Source of the DNA: DUPQ01 sp964563155
GTDB taxonomy: Bacteria; Bacillota; Clostridia; DUPQ01
Length of the DNA stretch: 64,000 nt
NCBI GenBank assembly: GCA_964563155.1
Contig: CAZLVL010000006.1
Span: forward strand, 62,001-126,000
Reading direction: 5' to 3'
Shown here: piece by piece, positions 33,132 to 41,882 of the stretch
How positions within the stretch are numbered: position 1 is the stretch's first letter
How the letters are laid out: each line of letters starts with the position of its first letter
Made by a program: the position numbers and the translations under genes
Notes under the pieces: generated by a model
Seen by the model: only the letters and a program-made list of their open reading frames with translations
What the model was told of the DNA's origin: nothing
The model's database searches: none

Positions 33132-35608
33132 TCTAGTCCCTCCTTTATATAAATAGGCATAATATCTACCTGGCAATTGGCTAAAATAATTGAGTACATA
33201 AAATCTGTCTTTTTACCGCTATCGATTGACTCAACAATCCTCCTAATACTAATACGAATATCTTCTTTTTTCCTTCCATCCGCTATTTCTTGTTTTGTTC
33301 GGTTAGGAATAGGAAATTCAAACTTACTTTGGTTTTGAATCTCCTTCCAAAAATTACGTGAAAACTCTGTAAAGACATCTATTTCTTCCAAACATTTTTC
33401 ATCTAACTCCTTGTCAATAAGTGTGTACTCATTATTTTCATTCTTTTGGTTATTATTTTTTGCATTATCTTCTTGTCGTTTCTCAATCCTCTTCTCCTTA
33501 TATTTAATTAAATATTGGTAGAACAATGCCTCTTCAAGCGTTCGAGCATACCCATCTTCTTTACCCTGAGTTTTGCAACATATTAAAGATGAATTTTCTG
33601 ATTCCTTGCTACCTTCTTCCAGGAAATTCAATATTTCTTTAACTTTCACTTTAGTGTTATCTTTATTATCTTTATTATAGTAATGAATGAGGGCTTGATT
33701 TGATGTTTCAGAATTCAAGCATTCTTCTTTGTTTTTTACACTGCTACAATAATCTAAATCCGTAAATATTACTGCTTTTGAACCAAGTTTATTGAGTAAA
33801 CTATCGTATTTATGGGCATATGCTCCTCCTACTTGGGCATACGCAATATAAAATCTTCTTAAGTTTCCTAAAAATCCTTCATCCCTCTGTCCATCTTTAT
33901 TTTTATACAATAGGGATTCAATGTACATTCTTTCTGTATCTCCCTCATATAGAACAATTTTATCTGCAAAAATTATATTAGAAAAATTTATGCTAAAAAA
34001 TGTTTCAAAAAATTTCTTTCTCTCGTTCTTAGGCTCTACCTCGTTATTATCATCTTCTAATTCCTTCAAATTCTTTTCAGATTGTAATTTTTTATCGTCA
34101 ACGTTGCTAATGGCTGATTCATTCAAAAAGCCTTCCATGTCGATTATCTTATTCATATAGGGTTCTTTTGCTCGTATAATTCTAATATTTTTTATAAATG
34201 CTGTTTTGACAATTTTATTTGAGTGGGTTGTTATTAAGGATTGAATTTGCAATTTATCCTTAAAAAACTCATTTTGCAAATAGTCTATCAATACTTGTTG
34301 CATTTGAGGATGCAAGTGCACTTCAGGTTCTTCTATAACAAAAAAATTTACTGCTCCACTCTTATATGACTTTCGGTATTTTAACAGATCTATGGTTATA
34401 AATATCAAGTTACTAACTCCTAATCCCTGAGAATCTTCTTCTAACAATATTTCAGTTTCTTTATCTATTTCTTCAACATTATAAAAAATCTTGAAATAAT
34501 CTTTTACAATTTTTTCAGCTTCATTTTTAGTGAATTGAGGTTGTACAATAATTTTTGAAATCTCACTTTCACCAACTCGCTTTAATTCACTACTTATATT
34601 GGCTAACTCACTTGTAATTGTACTATTTATCTGATTGCCAATTTGAGGTAACTCATCAAATAAAATTTTCAACTGTACTCCTAAATTAGAAATATGACTA
34701 TTCCATTCTCCATGAGAAATCTCATTAACACCTTTTTCTAAGCTTATATGTTCTTTTTTTTGTATACTCATATAATCTACAATACTATTCACTAAAGAAA
34801 TGGATTTTGAAGATTCGTCATCTACAAGTCCTCTATTGGCAGGAATATAATCATAATGAAAAAGTTCCTTAAAGGAATTAGAAGTCATTTTTTGAATTAT
34901 CTTATACTCTTTATCTGAATAATGGTAATAATCTTCTAGAGATTCCTGATAAATATCCATCAAAAGCAATTCAAAAGCTGAACGTTGCTTTAGCCTTTTC
35001 TCAACCTTCTCAGAATCAGTAGCTTCTTCTTCCTCTTCAGCCATCATTTTATACTGATCCCATATTGTCTTTAGTTCATCTTTGTTATCCTCTATTAGAT
35101 TTTCAAATTTTCGGTGGTTTATTCTTAGTTTATAAATGAAATAAAAACTCTTGTTTTTAGAATCTAAATCCATCAGATAATCAGAAAACAACCCAATATT
35201 TTCTTCGTTTTCGTAATTAATCTCAATTTGCACTGTGATATAGCGTTTTTTCAGGACTTCCTTGTAAGGCTCTAAAAGGTTGGTGACATTTTCAGTATCT
35301 TCTTCAATAAAAAAATCATTAATATAGCTTGTAATATGATTTAATTCTTCATTTACATTATTTGCGCTTATGCAATTATCTAAGTAAGATAGAAGTGTTT
35401 TTATTACTTCATTTCGAGATGTTAAAGACAAATCTTTTGCTCCAATGCTATCATGTTTTTTTGCTGAAAATATTCTATTTAATAATTGGACAAGCGATGT
35501 CTTACCACTATTATTTGCACCAGCTAATATAGATATGTTTTTTGAAAATAGAATTTCGACATCCTCAAATCTGCGAAAGTTCATTATCCTTATTTTTTTA
35601 ATTTTCAT
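33113..35608 (-). CDS. gajA: OLD-family ATPase-TOPRIM endonuclease, GajA-like
   Basis: The 831-residue protein has an ABC-type ATPase: Walker A GANNSGKTS (30-38) and VIEEPEVHLHPQ near 426. It also has a TOPRIM nuclease domain with VLYEGDTERMYIESLL near 554 and VIFTDLDYC near 619. Class 2 OLD nucleases adjacent to UvrD helicases are the GajA component of Gabija. The protein is clearly longer than the roughly 580-residue type member, with a charged insert after the TOPRIM core (KEKRIEKRQEDNAKNNNQKN). It is first in the cluster; a hairpin sits 12 bases upstream of its ATG. Confidence 0.8.
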   Translation of the reverse strand: MKIKKIRIMNFRRFEDVEILFSKNISILAGANNSGKTSLVQLLNRIFSAKKHDSIGAKDLSLTSRNEVIKTLLSYLDNCISANNVNEELNHITSYINDFFIEEDTENVTNLLEPYKEVLKKRYITVQIEINYENEENIGLFSDYLMDLDSKNKSFYFIYKLRINHRKFENLIEDNKDELKTIWDQYKMMAEEEEEATDSEKVEKRLKQRSAFELLLMDIYQESLEDYYHYSDKEYKIIQKMTSNSFKELFHYDYIPANRGLVDDESSKSISLVNSIVDYMSIQKKEHISLEKGVNEISHGEWNSHISNLGVQLKILFDELPQIGNQINSTITSELANISSELKRVGESEISKIIVQPQFTKNEAEKIVKDYFKIFYNVEEIDKETEILLEEDSQGLGVSNLIFITIDLLKYRKSYKSGAVNFFVIEEPEVHLHPQMQQVLIDYLQNEFFKDKLQIQSLITTHSNKIVKTAFIKNIRIIRAKEPYMNKIIDMEGFLNESAISNVDDKKLQSEKNLKELEDDNNEVEPKNERKKFFETFFSINFSNIIFADKIVLYEGDTERMYIESLLYKNKDGQRDEGFLGNLRRFYIAYAQVGGAYAHKYDSLLNKLGSKAVIFTDLDYCSSVKNKEECLNSETSNQALIHYYNKDNKDNTKVKVKEILNFLEEGSKESENSSLICCKTQGKEDGYARTLEEALFYQYLIKYKEKRIEKRQEDNAKNNNQKNENNEYTLIDKELDEKCLEEIDVFTEFSRNFWKEIQNQSKFEFPIPNRTKQEIADGRKKEDIRISIRRIVESIDSGKKTDFMYSIILANCQVDIMPIYIKEGLEWLGNE

Positions 35609-35619
35609 TCCTCATGCTT

Positions 35620-35649
35620 AATCCAATTGACTTAGAAAGTAATTGGATT
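35620..35649 (-). promoter_or_regulatory. Leader hairpin of the Gabija-like operon
   Basis: AATCCAATT (35620-35628) and AATTGGATT (35641-35649) are perfect 9-base arms with a 12-base loop, ending 12 bases from the ATG of the OLD gene. It may be an operator or control access to the ribosome-binding site. The remaining stretch to 36097 is AT-rich without a recognised gene. Confidence 0.5.
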
Positions 35650-36097
35650 TTCCTTTCTAATTATTAATTCTTGATAAATATAAAATGGGACATTTATTGA
35701 GCAACAAATATATCTGTTTTATGTTTCTAGCCTTTAAGATTTCTTATTGCAAAAAACACCTAAGGCCTTACTCATTAATTTCTGGATTTTTTATACTCCA
35801 TTAAGAAGGCATAAGAATTTTAAAGGATTTTCGCAAATCTATCTTGAAAAGCGATTTAAACTATAAAACTTAAATCAGTAAATTCTATATATAAAGCAAG
35901 AAATCTAAGGTATAAAACTAAAATTTGCATGATAGATTGAAAATTTTTAAACGCATCAAGTGCTTTACATAGAGCATCTTATGGTGTAAAAACCAAATAC
36001 AAGTTATTGCAGTTTAATTATTAAAATAATTGAAACAATATGAATCTACATTGATGACTCAGAAAATATTCTTTTGAAATTTCCTTTACCTAGATAA

Positions 36098-36286
36098 TCC
36101 CAATTCAAAATAGGCGCAGTTCACACAGTCTATGGAGGATCAGTTGACTTCTGTATATTAATTAAAAATTCAAAACTTTGGAATATAGATTTTAGTCAGC
36201 TATCCCCAATTGGATTATATGCAAATTACATATCTAGAAAACTAAGAAATATAAAGATTTATAATAATCAATATATTCCAATATGA
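36098..36286 (+). pseudogene. C-terminal remnant of an unidentified plus-strand gene
   Basis: An open frame without start codon reads IGAVHTVYGGSVDFCILIKN and LSPIGLYANYISRKLRNIKI and stops at 36286. The sequence is protein-like with ordered hydrophobic positions, but no family was recognised. Its end overlaps the stop of the DUF2290-like gene on the other strand by 19 bases, so it probably marks an old insertion boundary between two modules. Confidence 0.35.
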
Positions 36287-36930
36287 ATTATCTTTTTTTC
36301 ATCTGAAGTAATTGTAGATTCAAAAGAAAAGTTAGAACTTTGCAGTTCAATATAAGTTTTTTTTAAAGCAGTATTATAAAAATTGCGAATAATAAAACAT
36401 ATAAATTGACTTGGAGTTAAAGGGCGCACCACCGGTATACGACAATTTTCATACTGTCCAATAGTAAGATGAGACATTGGATGCTCTATATTTTTCATAA
36501 CATCATCTCGGATATCATAATCAAAACGCATTGGTGTTACAACAATTCGTTGATCAACAACATCTAAGTAAATATCATCCTCTAGATACATTTCAGGATC
36601 ATTCTGAAAATCAACTGTATTCGGATTAGGGAAATAACCTAAACGATGAGAAACTAATGAATTATTTTCAAAAGCATAATGTAATTGAACTAAAGCGCCA
36701 TCAAGTAATTTCAAATTAAAATTTCTAGTACTATCTATTTCCCTGTAAAACTCATGATATGGTCTATTTTTCAGCGCTCCTGAAACCACAATGTTACTAT
36801 ACTCAACACAGCATCTGTTTTGTAGCGACCCATTCAAAACAGGAAAATTTTGGTCATCACAAAGAGCCATTTTTACTAAATCAGTAGTTAATTGATTAAT
36901 CTGGTTTAATACTTTCTTTGCTACTTTCAT
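36268..36930 (-). CDS. DUF2290-like partner of the SF1 helicase
   Basis: The 220-residue protein has the features I associate with DUF2290: MRFDYDIRDD, EHPMSHLTIGQYENCRIPV and PLTPSQFICFIIRNFY. Conserved Asp and His residues in these blocks could form a metal or nucleic-acid site, but no function is established. The ATG at 36930 follows GGAGG by 7 bases, and the gene overlaps the helicase end by 35 bases, so the two are co-translated. The family call is from memory of the pattern. Confidence 0.6.
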   Translation of the reverse strand: MKVAKKVLNQINQLTTDLVKMALCDDQNFPVLNGSLQNRCCVEYSNIVVSGALKNRPYHEFYREIDSTRNFNLKLLDGALVQLHYAFENNSLVSHRLGYFPNPNTVDFQNDPEMYLEDDIYLDVVDQRIVVTPMRFDYDIRDDVMKNIEHPMSHLTIGQYENCRIPVVRPLTPSQFICFIIRNFYNTALKKTYIELQSSNFSFESTITSDEKKIIHIGIY

Positions 36931-39091
36931 CCAACTTCCTCCGATTAAGTAATGACTGTAATTTTTCAACTTGCTCAACCCCTAAATCTTCAAAATAAAT
37001 CTTTCCCTCCTCTAAGTCCTGAAGAATATCAGAAAATGACTGTCTACGGTTAGTAATATTTTCTTTTTCAGCAGTGCTTATATCCCTATTTACAATATTA
37101 AGAAATTCCATTTGTTCTTTAGTTGGATATATGAAATCTAAAGTGAAGTTTTTTTCCTTTACCTTTTCATATTCTTTCTCTAATTCTTTCATCTGATTAC
37201 CAAAACCAACAACTCGTACCCATGCTTTACTTCGAGTAATTGCTACAAAAAGACGGTTTCTAATTTTTGCATTCTCTGAACTAGGTAGCATAATATTATT
37301 TTTCTGAAAACAGTCTTGAGCATTGATAACATAAACCATTGCTGCTTCATTTCCTTTAGCACGATATACACCTGTGAAAGCTACAGAGTCTTTGTCTGAA
37401 TCGAAAAATATGTCTGGAGAACTATCAACTCCTGCCACATGACTTTGTATTTTTTTATTATATAGTATTCCTCTTATTTTAGAAACAGCTTCCTTAGTAG
37501 TTATTGGATCAGGGTTAATTACGATAATATCATCCGCTCTCAGAGCATCTTCACTAAGGTTTTTTGAAATCTCATTTGCAACCCATTCGTCTTGTTCCTT
37601 CTTCGTTTTGAAGGTCTTAAATAAAATCAAATCTTCAACTGATGAATGATTTTCTAAAAACTTTGGACTACTATTTTCAGTCCTAGCAAGAACAACTCGT
37701 TGTCCCTCTCTAAGTTCTCCTTCAATTATTGAATAACCTATTTCAGTCCACAGATTCTTCTGTTCGAACATCTGAACTAATCCAACATCTGAATAATAAT
37801 CTGGTTCTCTGTATATCCCAAACCCAAGAGCATGTGCAGTAACAAGAGCTTGCCTTGAGTTCCTATAACATTTTTCGAGAATAATATCTTGCTTTGAAGA
37901 ACCATCTTGTTCAAAAACAAACTGTACATTTGGATAACCTCTATCATTATTGCCAAATACTTTTTCTGGTGAAGGTAATGATTGCAAATTCAAATTTTGC
38001 AGCTCATCATATGCATACACTAATCGCTTTGGCTCACTAAGGATTTTATAACATAGTTGCAAAAAACTAACTGGAAAATCTTGTGCTTCATCTATCAAAA
38101 TAACATCATATAAAGAACTTATTTCAACTGCTTCAGATATTGCTCTTTGGCACACACCATCAAATGCCATATTACGTCCATATTGGGATTTTGCAGCGGA
38201 ATAGTCGAAATATACTACTTTATTATTCATGCAAAAATTATAGTAAATTCCTGGACTATTGATATTTGAACCCCAAGCATGAATTATCTCCAGGTTATCC
38301 CAGTCAGGTTCCATACTTGTCTGCTCGATATAGAAGGAATTAATTAGTTGTCTAAATTGCCCCTTCAGTGAACGAGTATTAAAAGTTATAGCAATCTTCC
38401 ATTCTGGGTGTTGTGCATGAAGATAGGCAGCCTTTAAAGCTAGCACAATAGTTTTACCTGAACCTGCAAGTCCACGAATTCTTTGAACTCCTTCAACAGT
38501 TTCAATTACAGCACGCCCTTGTGCATTATCAAGATTTGCAATTGAATCCTCAAGCTTTTGAAGCTTTGCGCCACGTGATTCATTACCTTTTACTTCACGC
38601 TTTTTTCTGTTTTTCCTAATTGAAGATACAGATTGAAGTACTGAAACAAGACTACTGTAATATTCAGGATTGTTCCAAGCCAAGTCTCTTATTAGGTTAG
38701 TTAAGGTGTCTTCATTACATACAGGATAGTCATCATCTTGCGGTATCAGGGCCACTGATGGAGCAAAAGTTATAATATTAATCTCAACCTGGAGTTCCCT
38801 TTTTTTTACTAATTCACGGTGCCCTTTCAGACGTGCTTCCAGTTTATTATACGAGTTATCCTGTTCACTTTCATAGTTATCTAGGCTTCTCCCCTCAACT
38901 AAGTTGAAAACAACGATACCTCGTTCTTTCGATACCCACAAAGCATCAATAGGATACGCACCTTCCACAGTTCCAATAATAGGATAGCCAATATATAGAG
39001 TGCCATTTAAGTCCATATTACTTTTAAAATAATCTTTAAGTCGTTCACTAGATACTGGTTTATTTGTTGTTCCTGTTATTACAGTTACCAT
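36896..39091 (-). CDS. SF1 helicase with N-terminal nuclease-related domain
   Basis: The 731-residue protein begins with a NERD-like region (about 20-130: YPIDALWVSKERGIVVFNLV). Its motor shows Walker A GLAGSGKTIVL, Walker B ILIDEAQDFP, GVYRAKGNEAAMVYVI and AITRSKAWVRVVG (motif VI). It resembles UvrD/Rep-type DNA helicases fused to a degenerate restriction-like fold. It is the first gene of a two-gene overlapping operon with the DUF2290-like protein, next to the Gabija-like cluster, so an antiviral role is likely but unproven. GGAG precedes the ATG. Confidence 0.75.
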   Translation of the reverse strand: MVTVITGTTNKPVSSERLKDYFKSNMDLNGTLYIGYPIIGTVEGAYPIDALWVSKERGIVVFNLVEGRSLDNYESEQDNSYNKLEARLKGHRELVKKRELQVEINIITFAPSVALIPQDDDYPVCNEDTLTNLIRDLAWNNPEYYSSLVSVLQSVSSIRKNRKKREVKGNESRGAKLQKLEDSIANLDNAQGRAVIETVEGVQRIRGLAGSGKTIVLALKAAYLHAQHPEWKIAITFNTRSLKGQFRQLINSFYIEQTSMEPDWDNLEIIHAWGSNINSPGIYYNFCMNNKVVYFDYSAAKSQYGRNMAFDGVCQRAISEAVEISSLYDVILIDEAQDFPVSFLQLCYKILSEPKRLVYAYDELQNLNLQSLPSPEKVFGNNDRGYPNVQFVFEQDGSSKQDIILEKCYRNSRQALVTAHALGFGIYREPDYYSDVGLVQMFEQKNLWTEIGYSIIEGELREGQRVVLARTENSSPKFLENHSSVEDLILFKTFKTKKEQDEWVANEISKNLSEDALRADDIIVINPDPITTKEAVSKIRGILYNKKIQSHVAGVDSSPDIFFDSDKDSVAFTGVYRAKGNEAAMVYVINAQDCFQKNNIMLPSSENAKIRNRLFVAITRSKAWVRVVGFGNQMKELEKEYEKVKEKNFTLDFIYPTKEQMEFLNIVNRDISTAEKENITNRRQSFSDILQDLEEGKIYFEDLGVEQVEKLQSLLNRRKLDESSKESIKPD

Positions 39092-39397
39092 ATTGATTCT
39101 CCATTCTTAAAATATTACAAAAATTACTTGAATTATATTTGAAATTAAGATTTATCTAATATGCTTTATACCTTCTTTGTAAATGCTGGCCTATTATGAA
39201 AACAAGGTTCGACAAATCAATAGTTGCATCTATATAATAAAGCAAACAAGGATAATAAACAAACACAATTTGATTTAGACATATTGATTGGAAATCTAAT
39301 ATCACTAGATTATGCATGTAAATCAACATGATTGGATTTATGCATTACATACTGTTAAGGAGGAATGCAATATTTAGTAATACTTATACTGTTAGTG

Positions 39398-39418
39398 TTA
39401 CTCTAAAAAGGGTCCACT
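39398..39418. repeat. 21-bp dispersed repeat, copy 2
   Basis: Matches 29099-29119 at 20 of 21 positions in the same orientation. It lies in the 807-base gap between the defence island and the polysaccharide locus, where no gene was seen. Confidence 0.55.
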
Positions 39419-39519
39419 CGTCTTTTTCTTTGTCCTATTTGCGATTAGACAAAATCGCACAGATTACAAGATAGCACTCTACCTCAAGTGCTTTATCATT
39501 AGTGTGTTTTTGAATTTTT

Positions 39520-39660
39520 AAATTTTAAAATTTTGAGATTTTGATTTTTTTAATTTTTTGAAATTAAAAAAAACAATATAAAGACAAGTTTAAAAAACTA
39601 AACAACAGAATAGCTTAGCAACTTAACAACATAACAGCCTAGCAGCCTGTCTTCATACCA
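39520..39660. repeat. Low-complexity A/T tract followed by cryptic tandem sequence
   Basis: About 55 bases consist of T- and A-runs split by G (such as TTTTAAAATTTTGAGATTTT). About 60 bases with recurring AACA, TAGC and AGCCT units follow (for example ACAGCCTAGCAGCCTG). No ORF is present. It may be a slippage-prone boundary. Confidence 0.45.
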
Positions 39661-39898
39661 TATGTCATATAACCTGATTAGAGAATAAAGAATATTCCCC
39701 ATAAACTTTGAATTAAACTGTATCAGCATTAGAAACTGAAACAGTAATATCTAAAAAACAATAATTACATTTGATTATATATTTGATAAATCCCTAGATA
39801 GATTTATATTGATAACTTACTTATACTTAAGACCTTATTACCGATTCATTTATTTATTAGAATAACAAGAGATAGATAATAAGGTAATACTATAGACC

Positions 39899-41791
39899 TT
39901 AATCACATATTAGTTCTTTATTACCATTAGCCTCAGATGGCTCTATAAATGATGGTATTAATTGTTTAAGAGCATCTCTTACTGCATCTTTAGATTGGCT
40001 TATACCTTTTTCTAATACTTCTAATCCCTTAGATATATCTTCTCTACTATGAGGAGAATCTATTTCTATAAAGATCTTTTCATTCTTAGTTATAATCTGT
40101 TTTTCCCCTTTTATGAGAAGCTCTTCATAGAGCTTCTCACCAGGTCTTAGTCCTATCTCAACTATATCTATATCAATATAGGGGGAAAGGCCTGATAAGC
40201 GAACCATGTTTTCTGCTAAGTCTTTTATCCTTACAGCATTACCCATATCTAAAACAAAGAGCTCTCCACTACCTGCCATTATGCCAGCTTGTATTACAAG
40301 CTGGCTAGCTTCTGATATGGTCATGAAGTATCTGACTATTCTAAAGTCTGTAATAGTGACAGGGCCACCTGTCTCTATTTGTTTTTTGAATAGAGGTATT
40401 ACAGACCCATTAGAACCTAGTACATTGCCAAATCTAACAGCCGCAAAGGAAGTAGTACTATCATGTCTTGACTGTACTATCATCTCGCAAAATCGCTTTG
40501 TAGCACCCATTACGCTGGTTGGGTTAACCGCCTTATCAGTAGAGATAAAGATAAACTTCTCTACCCCATGCTTCTCTGCCATATCAGCTGTATTGTAGGT
40601 TCCAAATATATTATTCTTAACAGCTTCATCAGGTGATGTCTCCATAAATGGAACATGCTTATATGCTGCAGCATGAAAGACTATCTGTGGCTTATACTTC
40701 TCAAAGATATAGTCTAATTGGTCCCTATACCTTACAGACGCTACTTCAACAGCTAAGTTTAAATTAGAACCATGCTTCATTATGAGGTCTTGTTGTATGT
40801 CATATGCATTATTCTCATATACATCTATTATGATAAGCTGCTCTGGTCTATACTTTGCTATTTGTCTACATATCTCACTACCTATAGAGCCTCCACCACC
40901 TGTTACAAGTACTCTCTTGTTCATATAAAAAGAAACAGCTTCTTCATTTAATACATTTACAGGTTCACGGAATAATAGGTCTTCTAAATTTATATCCCTA
41001 ATAACTCTCTTCTCATCTGTATACTCATAATCTCCTAGAGCAAAGTCATATATCTTTATGGGTAGTCCAGTTCTTCTATAGAAGTTATATATAGTTTCTC
41101 TTTCTTCTGCTGTTATCTTAGGTAGTGCAATTATTATCTCATCTATAGGTAAGGATTTAAGCTTATTAATAATCCCCCTATCAGCATCTAATACCTCTAC
41201 TCCTGATATGGTATTACCCACCTTACTTCTATCTATATCTACAAAGCAATATGGGTTGTATTGGGAGTTATGGCTAACTCTCATTTCATTAGCTAGCATG
41301 GCTCCAATTTGCCCTGCCCCAATTATTGCTACATTTTTAATATTCTCTTTTCTTTTTTCTTTTACATTCTCATGACTATACTTTAGTTGGTATATGAACC
41401 TGGATAAAAGAGTAGACATGGTTATTACACTTATGAGGGCTATCTTGGTCCACCTAGTAAAGTAGGCATCTCTAAATACAGGTATGTAATGAGTGATAAC
41501 TATAAAGAGAAGACCACCTATAGCATCAGCTACAAGGAGCCTTATAAATGCATATGAATTAGCATATCTCCATATACTTGAATATATACCTAGAAGTAAG
41601 CGAAATACAAAGATTAACGAAAGTAACATTAGACCAAATACTATCTTCTGGTTCCCACTTATAGATGGGCGACTAGTATTAATCATAAAGAAGATATCTG
41701 TTGCAATATAGACCATTAAGACACCTGTCATGTCTATGGTCATTAGCATTATTTTTCGCATTGGTAATAGTTTAATACCTTTTGGTTTCAT
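39899..41791 (-). CDS. WbpM/CapD/PglF-type UDP-HexNAc 4,6-dehydratase, membrane-anchored
   Basis: The 630-residue protein has four to five N-terminal membrane helices (about 10-135) and a first Rossmann-like domain (VAIIGAGQIGAML). The catalytic SDR domain follows, with VTGGGGSIGSEICRQI and STDKAVNPTSVMGATKR, where Met replaces the usual SDR tyrosine as in this family. It converts UDP-GlcNAc to UDP-4-keto-6-deoxy-GlcNAc at the membrane. It is the last gene of the polysaccharide cluster on this strand. GGAG precedes the ATG. Confidence 0.87.
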   Translation of the reverse strand: MKPKGIKLLPMRKIMLMTIDMTGVLMVYIATDIFFMINTSRPSISGNQKIVFGLMLLSLIFVFRLLLGIYSSIWRYANSYAFIRLLVADAIGGLLFIVITHYIPVFRDAYFTRWTKIALISVITMSTLLSRFIYQLKYSHENVKEKRKENIKNVAIIGAGQIGAMLANEMRVSHNSQYNPYCFVDIDRSKVGNTISGVEVLDADRGIINKLKSLPIDEIIIALPKITAEERETIYNFYRRTGLPIKIYDFALGDYEYTDEKRVIRDINLEDLLFREPVNVLNEEAVSFYMNKRVLVTGGGGSIGSEICRQIAKYRPEQLIIIDVYENNAYDIQQDLIMKHGSNLNLAVEVASVRYRDQLDYIFEKYKPQIVFHAAAYKHVPFMETSPDEAVKNNIFGTYNTADMAEKHGVEKFIFISTDKAVNPTSVMGATKRFCEMIVQSRHDSTTSFAAVRFGNVLGSNGSVIPLFKKQIETGGPVTITDFRIVRYFMTISEASQLVIQAGIMAGSGELFVLDMGNAVRIKDLAENMVRLSGLSPYIDIDIVEIGLRPGEKLYEELLIKGEKQIITKNEKIFIEIDSPHSREDISKGLEVLEKGISQSKDAVRDALKQLIPSFIEPSEANGNKELICD

Positions 41792-41882
41792 AAAGGCTCC
41801 TAGATAAGAGTTCTTCTATTGTTGAGAATAAGTATAATAAAATAGGTATTATATCTGGAATACACAGCAACTTATCTTTTTG

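Noticed and set aside
39371..39403. Tiny hydrophobic ORF behind a GGAGG
   Set aside because: The Shine-Dalgarno lies too close to the ATG and the frame ends after 13 codons inside the 21-bp repeat.
40206..40598. Plus-strand ORF of 130 codons opposite the 4,6-dehydratase
   Set aside because: Antisense of conserved SDR motifs; no start signal.
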